Source: Bacteroidota bacterium (lineage in GTDB: Bacteria > Bacteroidota > Bacteroidia > Chitinophagales > Chitinophagaceae). Taken from it: DNA of 64,000 nucleotides. Made by a program: the position numbers and the translations under genes. Shown piece by piece: positions 8,844 to 18,581 of the stretch; positions within the stretch are counted from its first letter, which is position 1; every line of letters begins with the position of its first letter. The notes beneath the pieces are model-generated. The model ran no database searches. It saw only the letters and a list, made by a program, of their open reading frames with translations, and was not told the origin of the DNA. The stretch lies in the NCBI GenBank assembly GCA_018267875.1, contig JAFDXP010000063.1, positions 1 through 64,000 on the forward strand. Reading direction: 5' to 3'.

Positions 8844-9191
8844 TTAAACAGCGAAGCTGGTACCGCAACCACAAGTGCTGCTGGCATTTGGATTTTTAAA
8901 AGTAAAACCACGCGCATTCAAGCCGTGTTCAAAGTCAACCTGCATACCATACAAATAAATGCCGTGAGATTTTTTCACAAGCACCTGAATATCTGCGAAA
9001 GTGTATAGTTGATCATCTTCCTCTTTTTTATCAAAACCCAACAAATAGCTAAGTCCTGAGCATCCACCCCCTTTCACGCCAACACGTAAAAACTGGCTAT
9101 GATCAAAATCTGATGCATTCATCAGTCTTTTAACTTCGGTTATGGCGCTATCCGTTAAAGTGATTGGGATTTCTAATTCAATTGCAGTCAT
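8844..9191 (-). CDS. A-type iron-sulfur cluster carrier (IscA/SufA/ErpA/HesB family)
   Basis: A 115-aa protein with the complete family signature: GGGCSGLSY (Cys44) and the C-terminal CGCG pair (Cys107, Cys109), the three cysteines that hold Fe or a [2Fe-2S]/[4Fe-4S] cluster. It also has the usual FEHGLNARGFTFKNPNA segment. It receives clusters from the ISC or SUF scaffold and passes them to apo-enzymes in the cytoplasm. No other isc/suf gene lies in the window, so ErpA-, IscA- or SufA-type cannot be chosen. It has a near-ideal promoter just upstream. Confidence 0.92.
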   Translation of the reverse strand: MTAIELEIPITLTDSAITEVKRLMNASDFDHSQFLRVGVKGGGCSGLSYLLGFDKKEEDDQLYTFADIQVLVKKSHGIYLYGMQVDFEHGLNARGFTFKNPNASSTCGCGTSFAV

Positions 9192-9209
9192 GTAACGTAC
9201 TTATTCATA

Positions 9210-9240
9210 CAAAACTACGACGATAGCAGCGGATGGCAAA
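9210..9240 (-). promoter_or_regulatory. promoter of the Fe-S carrier operon
   Basis: Minus strand: TTTG (9240-9237), a 19-bp spacer, then TAGTTTTG (9217-9210). This is an exact fit to the Bacteroidota primary sigma promoter (TTTG / TAnnTTTG). The predicted start gives a leader of about a dozen bases before the ATG at 9191. Confidence 0.75.
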
Positions 9241-9363
9241 GCAAGATTTTAAACCCGATTAAAATCCACTGTTTACTGACTTTAATGTTTCCATTTTGAT
9301 CGTGAAAAAAAGGTGCTTCCTTTTTTAAGGAATATTTAGACCGCACACTATTTTCCTGAAAAT

Positions 9364-9397
9364 AAAAGACGCTCCACAAAAAAGTGAAGCGTCTTTT
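9364..9397 (-). terminator. intrinsic terminator of fusA
   Basis: Arms 9364-9377 and 9384-9397 form a 14-bp stem with one mismatch and a 6-nt loop, 36 bp after the fusA stop. On the minus strand it ends in TTTTATTTT. It separates fusA from the Fe-S carrier operon. Confidence 0.85.
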
Positions 9398-9433
9398 AAA
9401 AAATTGCTTTAAAAGCTATTAGATTGAACGAAA

Positions 9434-11578
9434 CTATGCGTTCACTTTACCTTTTGCTTTAGCTACAACTTCTTCTTCAATAGTACGTGGAGCCGGTGCA
9501 TAATGGCTAAATTCCATAGTGGAAGATGCACGACCAGATGATAATGAGCGGAGTTGTGTTACATAACCAAACATTTCGCTCAGTGGCACTTTAGCTTTGA
9601 TTACCTGAGCTCCGGCACGTGTATCCATACCTTCCAACATGGCACGGCGGCGGTTAAGATCACCGGTTACATCACCCATGTATTGCTCCGGTGTAATAAC
9701 TTCCACCTTCATGATGGGTTCAAGAATGATGGGTTTAGCTTTTTTACCTGCTTCACGGAAACCGGATTTAGCACAAAGTTCAAAGGACATTGAATCAGAG
9801 TCCACGTTGTGGAAAGATCCATCAAAAATACGAACGCGCATACTTTCAATTGGGAATCCCGCCAAAGGACCTGTAGTCATTGAAGCTTCGAAACCTTTTT
9901 GGATAGCCGGAATAAATTCACGAGGAATAGATCCACCAAATATATCGTTGATGAATTGGAAATTTCCTTTTCCTTCTTTAAGGAACTCTTCATCAGCTGG
10001 TCCGATTTCAAATTGTACATCGGCAAATTTACCTCGACCGCCGGTTTGCTTTTTATACACTTCACGGTGATCAATTTTCAACGTGAAAGCTTCTTTGTAA
10101 GCAACCTGAGGAGCACCTTGGTTTACTTCTACTTTAAATTCACGCTTCAAACGATCAAGGATAATTTCAAGGTGAAGCTCGCCCATTCCACGAAGGATTG
10201 TTTGCCCAGTATCTTCATCTGTATTGACACGAAGCGTTGGATCTTCTTCAACAAGTTTGGCTATTGCCATACCCATTTTATCAACGTCAGCCTGTGTTTT
10301 AGGCTCAATAGCAATTGCAATTACGGGTTCTGGGATAAACATGTTTTCCAACACAATGGGATGTTTTTCATCGCAAAGTGTATCACCTGTTTTGATATCT
10401 TTAAAACCAACTGCTGCACCAATATCACCTGCTTCAATAAAGTCTATCGGATTTTGTTTGTTGGCAAACATTTTCATGATGCGAGAGATACGTTCGTTTT
10501 TACCGGAGCGCACATTCAACACATAAGATCCAGCATCCAGATGACCGGAATAAACCCGGAAGAACGCTAAACGCCCTACAAAAGGATCGGTCATAATCTT
10601 AAATGCTAAGGCAGCAAATGGTTCTTTTGCATCAGGCTTACGAGTCAAGGTTTTTTCAGCATCATCAGGATCTGTACCTTCAATAGCATCAATATCAACA
10701 GGCGATGGCAAATAACGACAAACTGCATCCAGCGCGGTTTGTACACCTTTATTTTTGAAAGATGAACCACACATCATCGGCACAATGCTTAAATCAATAC
10801 AAGCTTTGCGAATTGCTGTATGTAATTCTACTTCAGAAATAGAATTAGGATCTTCGAAGAATTTTTCCATTAAGGTATCATCGTATTCAGCTACGGCTTC
10901 TACTAATTTACCTCTCCATTCTTGTGCTTCTTCCAACATATCAGCAGGCACATCTATTTCATCAAAGGTCATCCCTTCTGTTTCTACGTGCCAAACTATA
11001 CCTTTCATTTTGATCAAATCAACAACACCTTTGAAGTTGTCTTCCGCACCAATTGGTAATTGTAAGGGAACTGCATTTGCGCCTAACATTTCCTTCACTT
11101 GTTTTACCACATTAAGGAAGTCGGCACCAATACGATCCATTTTATTTACAAATCCAATACGAGGAACTCGGTAGCGATTTGCTTGACGCCAAACTGTTTC
11201 ACTTTGAGGTTCTACACCATCAACAGCAGAAAACAAGGCAATCAAACCATCCAAAACACGCATTGAACGTTCAACCTCTACCGTGAAATCCACGTGGCCT
11301 GGTGTATCAATAATATTAAAGGAAAACTCTTTTGATTCAGGTGTTGCTTTTCCTTTGTCTGTTGGAAATTTCCATTTGCAACTTACCGCTGCGGAAGTGA
11401 TTGTAATTCCTCTTTCTTTCTCTTGCTCCATCCAGTCGGTAGTAGCTGCACCTTCGTGCACCTCACCCGTTCTGTGAATCATACCTGTGTACCGAAGAAT
11501 TCGCTCTGTTGTAGTGGTCTTACCGGCATCAATGTGTGCTGCAATACCAAAGTTTCGCTGTAAGCGTAAGTCTGCCAT
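9434..11578 (-). CDS. fusA: translation elongation factor G
   Basis: A 714-aa ribosomal translocase GTPase. Domain I holds AHIDAGKT (P-loop, 14-21), switch [11 protein letters not shown] (57-66), DTPGHVD (91-97) and NKMD (145-148). Domains II-V follow in full, with [14 protein letters not shown] and the C-terminal [17 protein letters not shown] segment. Length and motifs are those of canonical EF-G rather than RF3 or Tet(O)-like paralogues. It stands outside a str operon: no rpsL, rpsG or tuf is adjacent. Its own -7 box and a strong terminator bracket it as a single-gene transcript. Confidence 0.97.
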   Translation of the reverse strand: MADLRLQRNFGIAAHIDAGKTTTTERILRYTGMIHRTGEVHEGAATTDWMEQEKERGITITSAAVSCKWKFPTDKGKATPESKEFSFNIIDTPGHVDFTVEVERSMRVLDGLIALFSAVDGVEPQSETVWRQANRYRVPRIGFVNKMDRIGADFLNVVKQVKEMLGANAVPLQLPIGAEDNFKGVVDLIKMKGIVWHVETEGMTFDEIDVPADMLEEAQEWRGKLVEAVAEYDDTLMEKFFEDPNSISEVELHTAIRKACIDLSIVPMMCGSSFKNKGVQTALDAVCRYLPSPVDIDAIEGTDPDDAEKTLTRKPDAKEPFAALAFKIMTDPFVGRLAFFRVYSGHLDAGSYVLNVRSGKNERISRIMKMFANKQNPIDFIEAGDIGAAVGFKDIKTGDTLCDEKHPIVLENMFIPEPVIAIAIEPKTQADVDKMGMAIAKLVEEDPTLRVNTDEDTGQTILRGMGELHLEIILDRLKREFKVEVNQGAPQVAYKEAFTLKIDHREVYKKQTGGRGKFADVQFEIGPADEEFLKEGKGNFQFINDIFGGSIPREFIPAIQKGFEASMTTGPLAGFPIESMRVRIFDGSFHNVDSDSMSFELCAKSGFREAGKKAKPIILEPIMKVEVITPEQYMGDVTGDLNRRRAMLEGMDTRAGAQVIKAKVPLSEMFGYVTQLRSLSSGRASSTMEFSHYAPAPRTIEEEVVAKAKGKVNA

Positions 11579-11618
11579 TGTTATCGTTTATTAATTTTAA
11601 TTCTAAAAAATTGGAGTG

Positions 11619-11626
11619 CAAAAGTA
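11619..11626 (-). promoter_or_regulatory. -7 box of fusA
   Basis: TACTTTTG on the minus strand, followed by C, fits TAnnTTTG. At the -33 distance there is TTTC rather than TTTG. It predicts a leader of about 35 bases for fusA. Confidence 0.6.
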
Positions 11627-11740
11627 GGCTAATAAAATGAAATTTGAAAAACAAGTATTGTTGTTGCCTTTCAAAATTATATACTTTAAATACCCTTTAT
11701 GATTTATCCCTTATTTTTCAATCTCTCCATTCTAATAGTT

Positions 11741-11772
11741 TTGTAGTCATTCAATCTCTCCTATTACCTTTG
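11741..11772 (+). promoter_or_regulatory. promoter of rnhA
   Basis: TTG (11741-11743), 21-bp spacer, TACCTTTG (11765-11772), ending 18 bp before the ATG at 11791. A longer in-frame opening that begins at 11644 lies upstream of this promoter, which supports the internal start. Confidence 0.6.
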
Positions 11773-11790
11773 ACGGTTTCTTTACCAATT

Positions 11791-12276
11791 ATGACATCCA
11801 CTCCACAACTTGTTATTTATACAGATGGATCAGCCAGAGGCAATCCGGGACCTGGCGGATATGGCGTAATCTTGCAATGGGGAACGGCATATAAAGAACT
11901 TTCGCAAGGCTATAGGCTCACAACGAACAACAGAATGGAATTGCTTGCCGTGATAGTTGCCTTGCAAAGCTTAAAACGAGATGGACTTGAAGTCATAATC
12001 TATACCGATAGCCAATATGTGGTCAACGCACTGGAAAAAGGATGGTTGAAAAACTGGGTTAAAACAGGTTTTAAAAACAAAAAGAATGTGGATTTGTGGC
12101 AACAATATCTAACGGTTTCAAAGATGCATCGTATCAAATTCGTTTGGGTAAAAGGACATGCTAACAATCGCTACAATAATCGTTGCGATGAACTGGCAAC
12201 TCAAGCAGCAGACAGCAGACACTGGTTGATAGATACGGGCTATGAGCTAGCACCGGATAATGGTTTAGCACTTTGA
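11791..12276 (+). CDS. rnhA: ribonuclease HI
   Basis: A 161-aa enzyme that cuts the RNA strand of RNA-DNA hybrids (R-loops, Okazaki primers). It has the four acidic metal ligands: Asp12 in IYTDGSARGNPG, Glu50 in NNRMELLAV, Asp73 in YTDSQYV and Asp133 in RCDELA, plus His123 in VKGHANN. The basic protrusion GWLKNWVKTGFKNKKNVDLW is present, as in E. coli RNase HI (155 aa). I chose ATG 11791 because it gives the standard N-terminus and lies just downstream of a promoter. Its last 37 bp overlap the convergent CDF transporter gene. Confidence 0.95.
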   Translation: MTSTPQLVIYTDGSARGNPGPGGYGVILQWGTAYKELSQGYRLTTNNRMELLAVIVALQSLKRDGLEVIIYTDSQYVVNALEKGWLKNWVKTGFKNKKNVDLWQQYLTVSKMHRIKFVWVKGHANNRYNNRCDELATQAADSRHWLIDTGYELAPDNGLAL

Positions 12277-13253
12277 TCGGTAATGTCTTTACCATGTTTA
12301 CAATCTATCCAAACATTCTCCGAATTCCACAAAAGTTGATGTACAAACGGGGCTTGACGAACGGGGCAATCTAACAATGCACAAAGCTTGCAGGAATAAG
12401 GAGCACAAGCATCAACATGAATAAATATTTCAATCTTGTTTCCAAAGTGCTTCCCGATAAGGTCTTCTAAAGCATGAATTTCAATTTCGGCTTGTAATAC
12501 TTGAGAATACCAAGGTAGGGTCATGTGTGCATCAATGTGCATGACATCTCCATATTGAATAACACGCATATTGTGCATATCAATCCACTGTGGTTGTCTG
12601 TGTTTTTGAATGCAAGTAATTACATCTTCCAGCAATTGCTCATCGGCTTCATCCATAATTCCGCGCACAGATTTACGAAGAATTTGATAGCCCGTAATTA
12701 GAATAATAATGGCAAAAACTAATGCGACAACACTATCTAACCAAACCCAATTAGTGATCTTTAAAAGAGTCAAACCTATTAGAATTGCGAAAGTGGAATA
12801 CGCATCTACACGGGTATGCCTTCCAGAAGCCTCAATCGTTGCAGATTTGAACTGCTTACCCTTTTGTATGGCATAATTTCCGGCAAAAAAATTGATTAAT
12901 CCGGCAATAGCTGTAATGATAATTCCAAAATCTAATGAATGTAGGGGTCGGGGTTCCAGCAATTGATGAATAGCTTCATAAATAATGAACAATCCAGCAA
13001 TAAAAATCAAAGACCCTTCAATAGCAGCAGAAATAAACTCAACTTTTCCATGTCCAAAAGGATGGTTATGATCGCGAGGTTTAGAAGCCAATGAAACACT
13101 ATAAACACCAATAAAACCGGTTACAACATTTACGGTGCTTTCCAAAGCATCTGTTAGTATGGCAACTGAATGTGTAAGATACCAAGCCACCATTTTTCCA
13201 ATAAACAAAACCACGGATAAAATGGCAATAAATCGTTGGACTTTTAAAGGCAT
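12240..13253 (-). CDS. cation diffusion facilitator metal exporter
   Basis: A 337-aa CDF transporter: six transmembrane helices and a cytoplasmic ferredoxin-like C-terminal domain. It exports divalent metal (Zn, Fe, Co, Cd or Mn) against protons. TM5 has the binding motif His146-xxx-Asp150 (RHTRVD); TM2 has LTDALESTVN, giving Glu38-xxx-Asn42 where Zn exporters have HxxxD or DxxxD. DHNHPFGHGKVE follows TM2. The C-terminal domain ends with a Cys cluster, CAPYSCKLCALLDC, possibly a metal sensor. Start ATG 13253 is preferred over an upstream TTG at 13289, which lies inside the -7 box. Metal specificity is not determinable. Confidence 0.9.
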   Translation of the reverse strand: MPLKVQRFIAILSVVLFIGKMVAWYLTHSVAILTDALESTVNVVTGFIGVYSVSLASKPRDHNHPFGHGKVEFISAAIEGSLIFIAGLFIIYEAIHQLLEPRPLHSLDFGIIITAIAGLINFFAGNYAIQKGKQFKSATIEASGRHTRVDAYSTFAILIGLTLLKITNWVWLDSVVALVFAIIILITGYQILRKSVRGIMDEADEQLLEDVITCIQKHRQPQWIDMHNMRVIQYGDVMHIDAHMTLPWYSQVLQAEIEIHALEDLIGKHFGNKIEIFIHVDACAPYSCKLCALLDCPVRQAPFVHQLLWNSENVWIDCKHGKDITDQSAKPLSGASS

Positions 13254-13286
13254 GAGGTTGGGTTCAATTTTGTTGAATAGACTCAG

Positions 13287-13294
13287 CAAAATTA
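13287..13294 (-). promoter_or_regulatory. -7 box of the CDF transporter gene
   Basis: TAATTTTG on the minus strand fits TAnnTTTG and lies 33 bp upstream of ATG 13253. It coincides with the alternative TTG start at 13289, which argues against that start. Confidence 0.45.
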
Positions 13295-13306
13295 CAAAGC
13301 GAAAAA

Positions 13307-13654
13307 CTATCTATTCAGCAACAATCGTAACTCCGATCCAGCCCAAGCCGAAATGCCACCAACAAGACCACCAACAATAGCTGAAACAACTAAGAAAAAT
13401 GCAGAAAAGGGCAGATGAAATAATTGTGCCATTCTGTTAGATAGTATATGATTGTTTGCCAAATCTCGAAAAACAGCCAACGAAAGCCAAAAAACAAAAA
13501 TCCCTAAAAAGCCTACCCAGAAAGCCTTTCCTGTGCTTATACGAAGTATAATGGACACAATACTACAAACGATTGCTATACTCCACCATGGAAAAACATA
13601 GGTTGTTCCGAAAGAAAAAACAGCTATTAAAAAGATGGCAAAAAAAATCCGCAT
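13307..13654 (-). CDS. small integral membrane protein, four helices
   Basis: A 115-aa hydrophobic protein with likely transmembrane segments at about 2-17, 22-38, 44-62 and 80-104 (the last Gly-rich, AIVGGLVGGISAWAG). There is no signal peptide cleavage motif and no recognised family. It lies between the CDF exporter and a penicillin-acylase-type gene on the same strand, with gaps of 42-53 bp, so co-transcription is possible. Function unknown. Confidence 0.6.
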   Translation of the reverse strand: MRIFFAIFLIAVFSFGTTYVFPWWSIAIVCSIVSIILRISTGKAFWVGFLGIFVFWLSLAVFRDLANNHILSNRMAQLFHLPFSAFFLVVSAIVGGLVGGISAWAGSELRLLLNR

Positions 13655-13696
13655 ACAATTTGTTTAGAATTTTCAACTGCATTTTAAGACTAAGGA

Positions 13697-16087
13697 TTAT
13701 TGTGGTTTTATGTTCCATTTACAAACAAACGTTTTATCATTTGGTGTTGTTTGCTTAGCGTAAAATGCAATACGATAATATTTCCCTTCAACCCAATGAT
13801 CCACAAAGGTTCCATAAAATTTACTGCCTGGATTGCCCGATTGACCACCGGGATAAACACCGAATGCGCTGATAGAATCCTTTCCCATTTCTACAATCAT
13901 TCGCCAAGAGGGTCCATGTATTTTTTTGGCTGCATTCAGGGTATTTCCCCATCCGCCAATTTCAAGATTTTTATAGCTAAATGCATCTAACCTAGCTAAG
14001 TGTGTTAGTTGAGTTCCCTTCACTTGATACCAAGCTACGCCTGTGTTTGAGAGTTTTTCAATACTATCTTTTGCTACCTTGACAGCATAAACAATAGCAC
14101 TATCAATTTGATGGCGATAGCGAGAAGTGCTATCAGTCAACAATTCTAAGGTGCGCTCTGTTGATGGGGGCAATGAATGCCCAAAGCGATTGTTCCATAA
14201 TTTTTCATAAAATGCAGCCCAAAGAATTTGGAAAACAGTTGCATTCATGCTTTGAGCATCCAGCTTATCATTCCAATCTTTCAGAGTTTCAGGTGCCATT
14301 TTAGAAGAAGCTCTACGAGCCAATATAGAAAGTACGTCATTCTGAATGAGCATGTTGTCTTCTATTGCCCATAGTTTGCTTTTTTCTTGTAACAATTCAT
14401 TGATGCGCCAAGCACGAAAATCATAGAAATAACCATTATACCAATAAGGATAAGTGCTGTCAGTAACAATTTGATTGGCAGATGCAACATAACCTTGAGG
14501 CGGGTTTAATACATGTGGGTTCTCCTCCATCGGAATCAGTTTTCCCCACAAAGTTGAACTGGTGTTGCCCTTCATAATATACCGTCCTTGATCGCGCCAT
14601 TTGTTAATAAATTGTCCTTGTCCCCACATGGAAATATTTCCAAGTCTATCTGCAAATACCATGTTTTGAGCAGGACATTCAAAATGAAATATAGCCTTAG
14701 TAAAGGCATCATAATTATTAGCTCTATTAAGCAGAAATAGGGCTAAAAGTTCGTTGGTAGGGCGATGCGCCATCCATTGCATGGCGAGATATTTTCCTGT
14801 GTTTAACGGATCAGGGAAATTAGGCTCATACATAATTGGTCCATGAAGGGTATAATTTACCGTATCAATAAAATCCGGCTTGTTTTTAATTTTTATGGTT
14901 TCAAGCCTTTGCAGCATTTTCTTTTCAGCGCCATCAAAAAGATAGTTTGAATTCCCAACCCTTTCAATTTCATAAAAATCTTTTACATCTCGATAGTTGT
15001 TAGTGAACCCCCAAGCAATACTGTCGTTAAATCCTATCACGATTCCTGGTGCACCCGGAAGGGAAACTCCATAAACATTAACCTCCGGTGACTGCATCTG
15101 CATTTCAAACCAAAGGGAAGGCAGATTTAATCCTAAATGAGGATCATTGCATAAGATGCTTTCGCCGTGAACAGTATGTGTTCCAGAGATTGCCCAATTA
15201 TTTGAACCTATTCCTGATTGGTCTTCTGCAAAATGATTAATGGTGGCAAGAGAAACACCCGGAATATGTGCCCACACACTATCTTGAGGAATTGAGGGCA
15301 TAGGCAATGAGGGTTTTGCAAACTTTGTTCCTGCTGGAATTACTGGATTACTACCCTTTATTTTTTGAGGATAAAGAAGTTGAAACTCTTCTGAGGAAAG
15401 TTGATCACGCAAGGCTGTCAGTTCAATATCTTCTGTATAACCTGTTAGGTCATCAGCCATATATTTGAGCAACAACACGCATTTTATGTTTGTCCATGGT
15501 TCCGGGTCAAAGCCCATTAGCTTATATTCAATTGGATAATCCGCATAATGAAGTGAACGGATTCTATAATTAACACCAGCGGTATAGGCATCCAGCATAG
15601 CTTTTGTTCGTGGATCAGCCTCCATAGCTTTCAACGAATTGTCTGCTGCAAAAATCATCCCTTTTCTGCGTTGCAGTCTATCAAATTCCAACAGCGCATT
15701 TTTTCGTTTTCCTGTTTTAATGTCTGTTACCCACTTTTCTCCTATTATTTCGCTTAGTCGTCCGCTGGCTGCACGGGTTTGAAAATCCATTTGCCACAAG
15801 CGATAGAAAGCGTGAATATAGCCTTGAATAAAATAGAGATCATGATTATTTTCAGCTTTAAGATGTGGTACTAATCTATCTTCCAACCACACTGAGGCAG
15901 GTTGTTTTAATCCTTTTAAGGAAAAATCCCAATTACTCATATCGGCTACCTTTTCAGCGTTTGCTGCCCATCCATTCATCGGGTCTAATAGCCTTCCTAA
16001 AGCCGGCAATCCGGCAAGCGGGCGATCAAGCACAACAATAAGCACAACAGTAAGAATCAAGGCAAACAATGCTCTAACCATGCGCAT
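13697..16087 (-). CDS. penicillin acylase family hydrolase (Ntn amidase, S45)
   Basis: A 796-aa exported hydrolase of the penicillin G acylase / acyl-homoserine-lactone acylase family. A signal-anchor helix (about 3-22) leads to the alpha chain; the nucleophile is the Ser in GIGSNNWAISG (Ser295 from this start), which becomes the N-terminus of the beta chain after autocleavage. SILCNDPHLGLNLPSLWFEM follows, as in the family. No Gly-rich linker is obvious. Substrate (beta-lactam, AHL, other amide) cannot be told from sequence. ATG 16087 is chosen; the frame also opens at a TTG at 16174, which would put about 29 residues ahead of the signal peptide. Confidence 0.9.
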   Translation of the reverse strand: MRMVRALFALILTVVLIVVLDRPLAGLPALGRLLDPMNGWAANAEKVADMSNWDFSLKGLKQPASVWLEDRLVPHLKAENNHDLYFIQGYIHAFYRLWQMDFQTRAASGRLSEIIGEKWVTDIKTGKRKNALLEFDRLQRRKGMIFAADNSLKAMEADPRTKAMLDAYTAGVNYRIRSLHYADYPIEYKLMGFDPEPWTNIKCVLLLKYMADDLTGYTEDIELTALRDQLSSEEFQLLYPQKIKGSNPVIPAGTKFAKPSLPMPSIPQDSVWAHIPGVSLATINHFAEDQSGIGSNNWAISGTHTVHGESILCNDPHLGLNLPSLWFEMQMQSPEVNVYGVSLPGAPGIVIGFNDSIAWGFTNNYRDVKDFYEIERVGNSNYLFDGAEKKMLQRLETIKIKNKPDFIDTVNYTLHGPIMYEPNFPDPLNTGKYLAMQWMAHRPTNELLALFLLNRANNYDAFTKAIFHFECPAQNMVFADRLGNISMWGQGQFINKWRDQGRYIMKGNTSSTLWGKLIPMEENPHVLNPPQGYVASANQIVTDSTYPYWYNGYFYDFRAWRINELLQEKSKLWAIEDNMLIQNDVLSILARRASSKMAPETLKDWNDKLDAQSMNATVFQILWAAFYEKLWNNRFGHSLPPSTERTLELLTDSTSRYRHQIDSAIVYAVKVAKDSIEKLSNTGVAWYQVKGTQLTHLARLDAFSYKNLEIGGWGNTLNAAKKIHGPSWRMIVEMGKDSISAFGVYPGGQSGNPGSKFYGTFVDHWVEGKYYRIAFYAKQTTPNDKTFVCKWNIKPQ

Positions 16088-16318
16088 AATAAACAATTTA
16101 GAAAACAAGATAAATAAAGTTGGCAGTTTTAAATAAACACAGGTAAGCTCAAGCTTGCAAAACTGCTTAAACAAAGTGATAAAACGCCTCTCATTATTTT
16201 GATGTCAAAATTTGGATTCAAATAAGGAAGCAACTTTTGTGTTGGTGAAAAATATGTAATCTTGTAAATAAACTTTGGTTAATTTGGATAATGAAATAGC
16301 TACTTTCAAGACTATACC

Positions 16319-16711
16319 ATGAAAAAAAAGGCAAGAATCACACAACATAAGGAAGCAACAAAAACTGTAGCCAAACAGCAACCACAGCAAGCTCAATCTA
16401 TGGATCAGCCTACATTTGACCGAAACGTAATGGATGCTACGTTGCGTGTTTTATTTGAAAATGCAGACAAAAACGCATTGGATTTACGCACCGATATTTT
16501 TGATAAGGCAAACCTTCATTTATCTGATAGCGAAATGGAGCGGCTTTGGGATGTGCTTATCAGTAGTGGATGGGTCAGTCCAACCATTGGTTTTGGACAT
16601 GCCGGGAAGTTGGAATTGACAAAAGCAGGGTTTCAAATGATGTCACAATATGGCAGTTACACGAATTACATTACAGCCATGCACGGAACAACAACGGATC
16701 CCAAAGCTTAA
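16319..16711 (+). CDS. hypothetical protein, possible winged-helix fold
   Basis: A 130-aa soluble protein. A basic, Gln-rich tail (1-27) precedes a region with LRVLFENADKNALDLRTDIF and a later LERLWDVLISSGW-like helix, then GHAGKLELTKAGFQMM. This order of helices and a beta wing is reminiscent of winged helix-turn-helix proteins, but no family is recognised. Its stop overlaps the end of the convergent gene by 4 bp. DNA binding is only a guess. Confidence 0.55.
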   Translation: MKKKARITQHKEATKTVAKQQPQQAQSMDQPTFDRNVMDATLRVLFENADKNALDLRTDIFDKANLHLSDSEMERLWDVLISSGWVSPTIGFGHAGKLELTKAGFQMMSQYGSYTNYITAMHGTTTDPKA

Positions 16712-18495
16712 ATACAAACCGGTTCGTTCTTAGGAGATTTACCTACTATTTCTGCTGATGTTAAGCGGCTCTCATATTCATCTAACAAGGTTGCATAGTC
16801 AGGCAACAAACGATGGTAATACGTGATGCCCTCTATTAAGTGTGTTCTGAATTTTTCAGCATATTTTATATTCACTTCCTCTGCGCCTAGCACACGTTCG
16901 AAGAAGTAATTTACATACTGCTCTAATTCATTCATAAACATGTGTTTCCTTTCCAGTTGGTTATTGATGGAAGACCTTCCGTAAATATGATCAATCATTT
17001 CTTGTAAAGAAAACACTCCTGAAAAGTAGGCTAAATTTGGACCCGGGCAAATGGCTACCGCCGACATTTTATGCGGTAAATACATTTCATTTTTCAGACG
17101 AACCGAAGCTGTTAAACCCTCGCACAAACAATCTTTTTCTTCAATTGCTGCAATTTTTTTGCGCCGTACATCATCCGGTAAATCCATTTGATTCAGTTCA
17201 TTGATTTTCAAGAACTGATATTTTCGGGAAGCGGTACAAATAGGCTGTTCGGTAAATTCCGTATTAGACACTAAGTATTCCTGATAACAAGGGCTTCCGG
17301 GGCGATTTTTATCAATTCGCTTTACACGCTGAGCTTCCGATGTGCTTTTTCTAAAATTATTAAATGGCACTCCTAATGGCGATGCATTACTTAAATAGTA
17401 GTCAGACTTTTTTGCATGAGCTAATTGTTGCAAAGTATCATCATCCACATTGGTAGCTTCAGGCACCAATAAAAATGGGCTTCCCCATCCCGTTCCATCC
17501 AGTTCAAAATAATCAAGCAACATGTTTTGTTCTGCAACATTGCCTATTCCACCTTGAGCCGTTACTCTTTGTGATGGTTCTGGCGATAAAGGTTGAAAAC
17601 CTTTTCCGGCAAGAGCTTGAGCGCATATTTCCATCAAAGTATGTTTCAATTCTTTCCGTTTATCTTTAAACTCTTGAAGAATAGGCCCCATTAACAAGCC
17701 TTCAGTTGCAAAAGCATGGCCACCACAATTCAATCCCGATTCAACTCTAAATTCAGAGACCCATAGCCCTTTTTGTGCCAAAATTTTCCCTTGAATCAAA
17801 GCAGAACGATAGTCACTAACTTTAAGAATAATACGTTTTTTTAACTGTCCATTTTCATCCGGATAAAAATCTGAAAATTGTGCTGCATAAGCATAGAGCT
17901 TAGGGTTATATCCGGCCGAAATCACCACTGCTGAATTGAGCTTACTTTGCGCAAATCCACGAAGGGAAGACAAGGCATCTGAAAATTCATCGGGTAATTT
18001 ATTCCCTTGCTCATCATAGCGTGAACGATTTACTTTCGCCATGATATTGACATCAATTGAACCGGCAACAATGCTATCTTTTAGCTCTTCCAGAATGTTT
18101 TTACGTTTAGCTTCTTCGGTGGTATTGCCATAGCTCTGGAAAAGTAATTTTGTTGGTGCATTTTCAGGCAACAATTCAAAATATTTCCAAAGTTCTGAGC
18201 CTTTAGTTAGTGGCTCATTTTTCAGGGAAACAAGTTGCTCGTCTATTAAGTCTTGCAGCAAATCAAGATAGGCCGTTATGCGCTTCGACCTTCCATCATG
18301 TTCAGATGCAGCAATTGGCAAAAATATTTTTCCATTTCGTAAGGCATGATAGCTTCGCATGTGTTCCAACAGATCATCATCAATGATTGACAACACGGAT
18401 GAAATACCATAACGCGCCACCTTAACCGGTGTGTCAATAGTGAAGCAAAGACCTAAGACAGGAATATGAAATTTATGTGGGCTCAAACTGCTCAT
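16708..18495 (-). CDS. conserved large protein, possible nitronate-monooxygenase-like TIM barrel
   Basis: A 595-aa cytoplasmic protein. The segment VTAQGGIGNV...DGTGWGSPFLLVPEAT (about 300-345) resembles the FMN phosphate-binding end of 2-nitropropane dioxygenase / IMPDH-type barrels (GGI...DGV.GTRFL.TPEA), and GLNCGGHAF resembles their GGH motif. The N-terminus reads HIPVLGLCFTIDTPVKVARYGI, consistent with a first barrel strand. A Cys-containing stretch CLCEGL lies near 490. I prefer ATG 18495; a TTG at 18543 would add 16 residues. It follows nosY by 86 bp on the same strand and may belong to the nos transcript. Cofactor and reaction are not established. Confidence 0.6.
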   Translation of the reverse strand: MSSLSPHKFHIPVLGLCFTIDTPVKVARYGISSVLSIIDDDLLEHMRSYHALRNGKIFLPIAASEHDGRSKRITAYLDLLQDLIDEQLVSLKNEPLTKGSELWKYFELLPENAPTKLLFQSYGNTTEEAKRKNILEELKDSIVAGSIDVNIMAKVNRSRYDEQGNKLPDEFSDALSSLRGFAQSKLNSAVVISAGYNPKLYAYAAQFSDFYPDENGQLKKRIILKVSDYRSALIQGKILAQKGLWVSEFRVESGLNCGGHAFATEGLLMGPILQEFKDKRKELKHTLMEICAQALAGKGFQPLSPEPSQRVTAQGGIGNVAEQNMLLDYFELDGTGWGSPFLLVPEATNVDDDTLQQLAHAKKSDYYLSNASPLGVPFNNFRKSTSEAQRVKRIDKNRPGSPCYQEYLVSNTEFTEQPICTASRKYQFLKINELNQMDLPDDVRRKKIAAIEEKDCLCEGLTASVRLKNEMYLPHKMSAVAICPGPNLAYFSGVFSLQEMIDHIYGRSSINNQLERKHMFMNELEQYVNYFFERVLGAEEVNIKYAEKFRTHLIEGITYYHRLLPDYATLLDEYESRLTSAEIVGKSPKNEPVCI

Positions 18496-18581
18496 GTGCA
18501 ATGGTGGATGGTTAAAGAGGGCAAAGTTCGCCTCACCTTCCAAAGCAAAACATGAGCAAAGTCATCAATTTCACTGATTAG

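Noticed and set aside
9554..11477. Long plus-strand frames opposite fusA
   Set aside because: Antisense frames of a highly conserved gene; no start context or family resemblance.
287..13303. The same 17-bp sequence (287-303 and 13287-13303) around two -7 boxes, suggesting a shared operator
   Set aside because: In an AT-rich 64-kb window a single 17-bp match between promoter-like sequences is not very unlikely by chance, and no third copy was seen.
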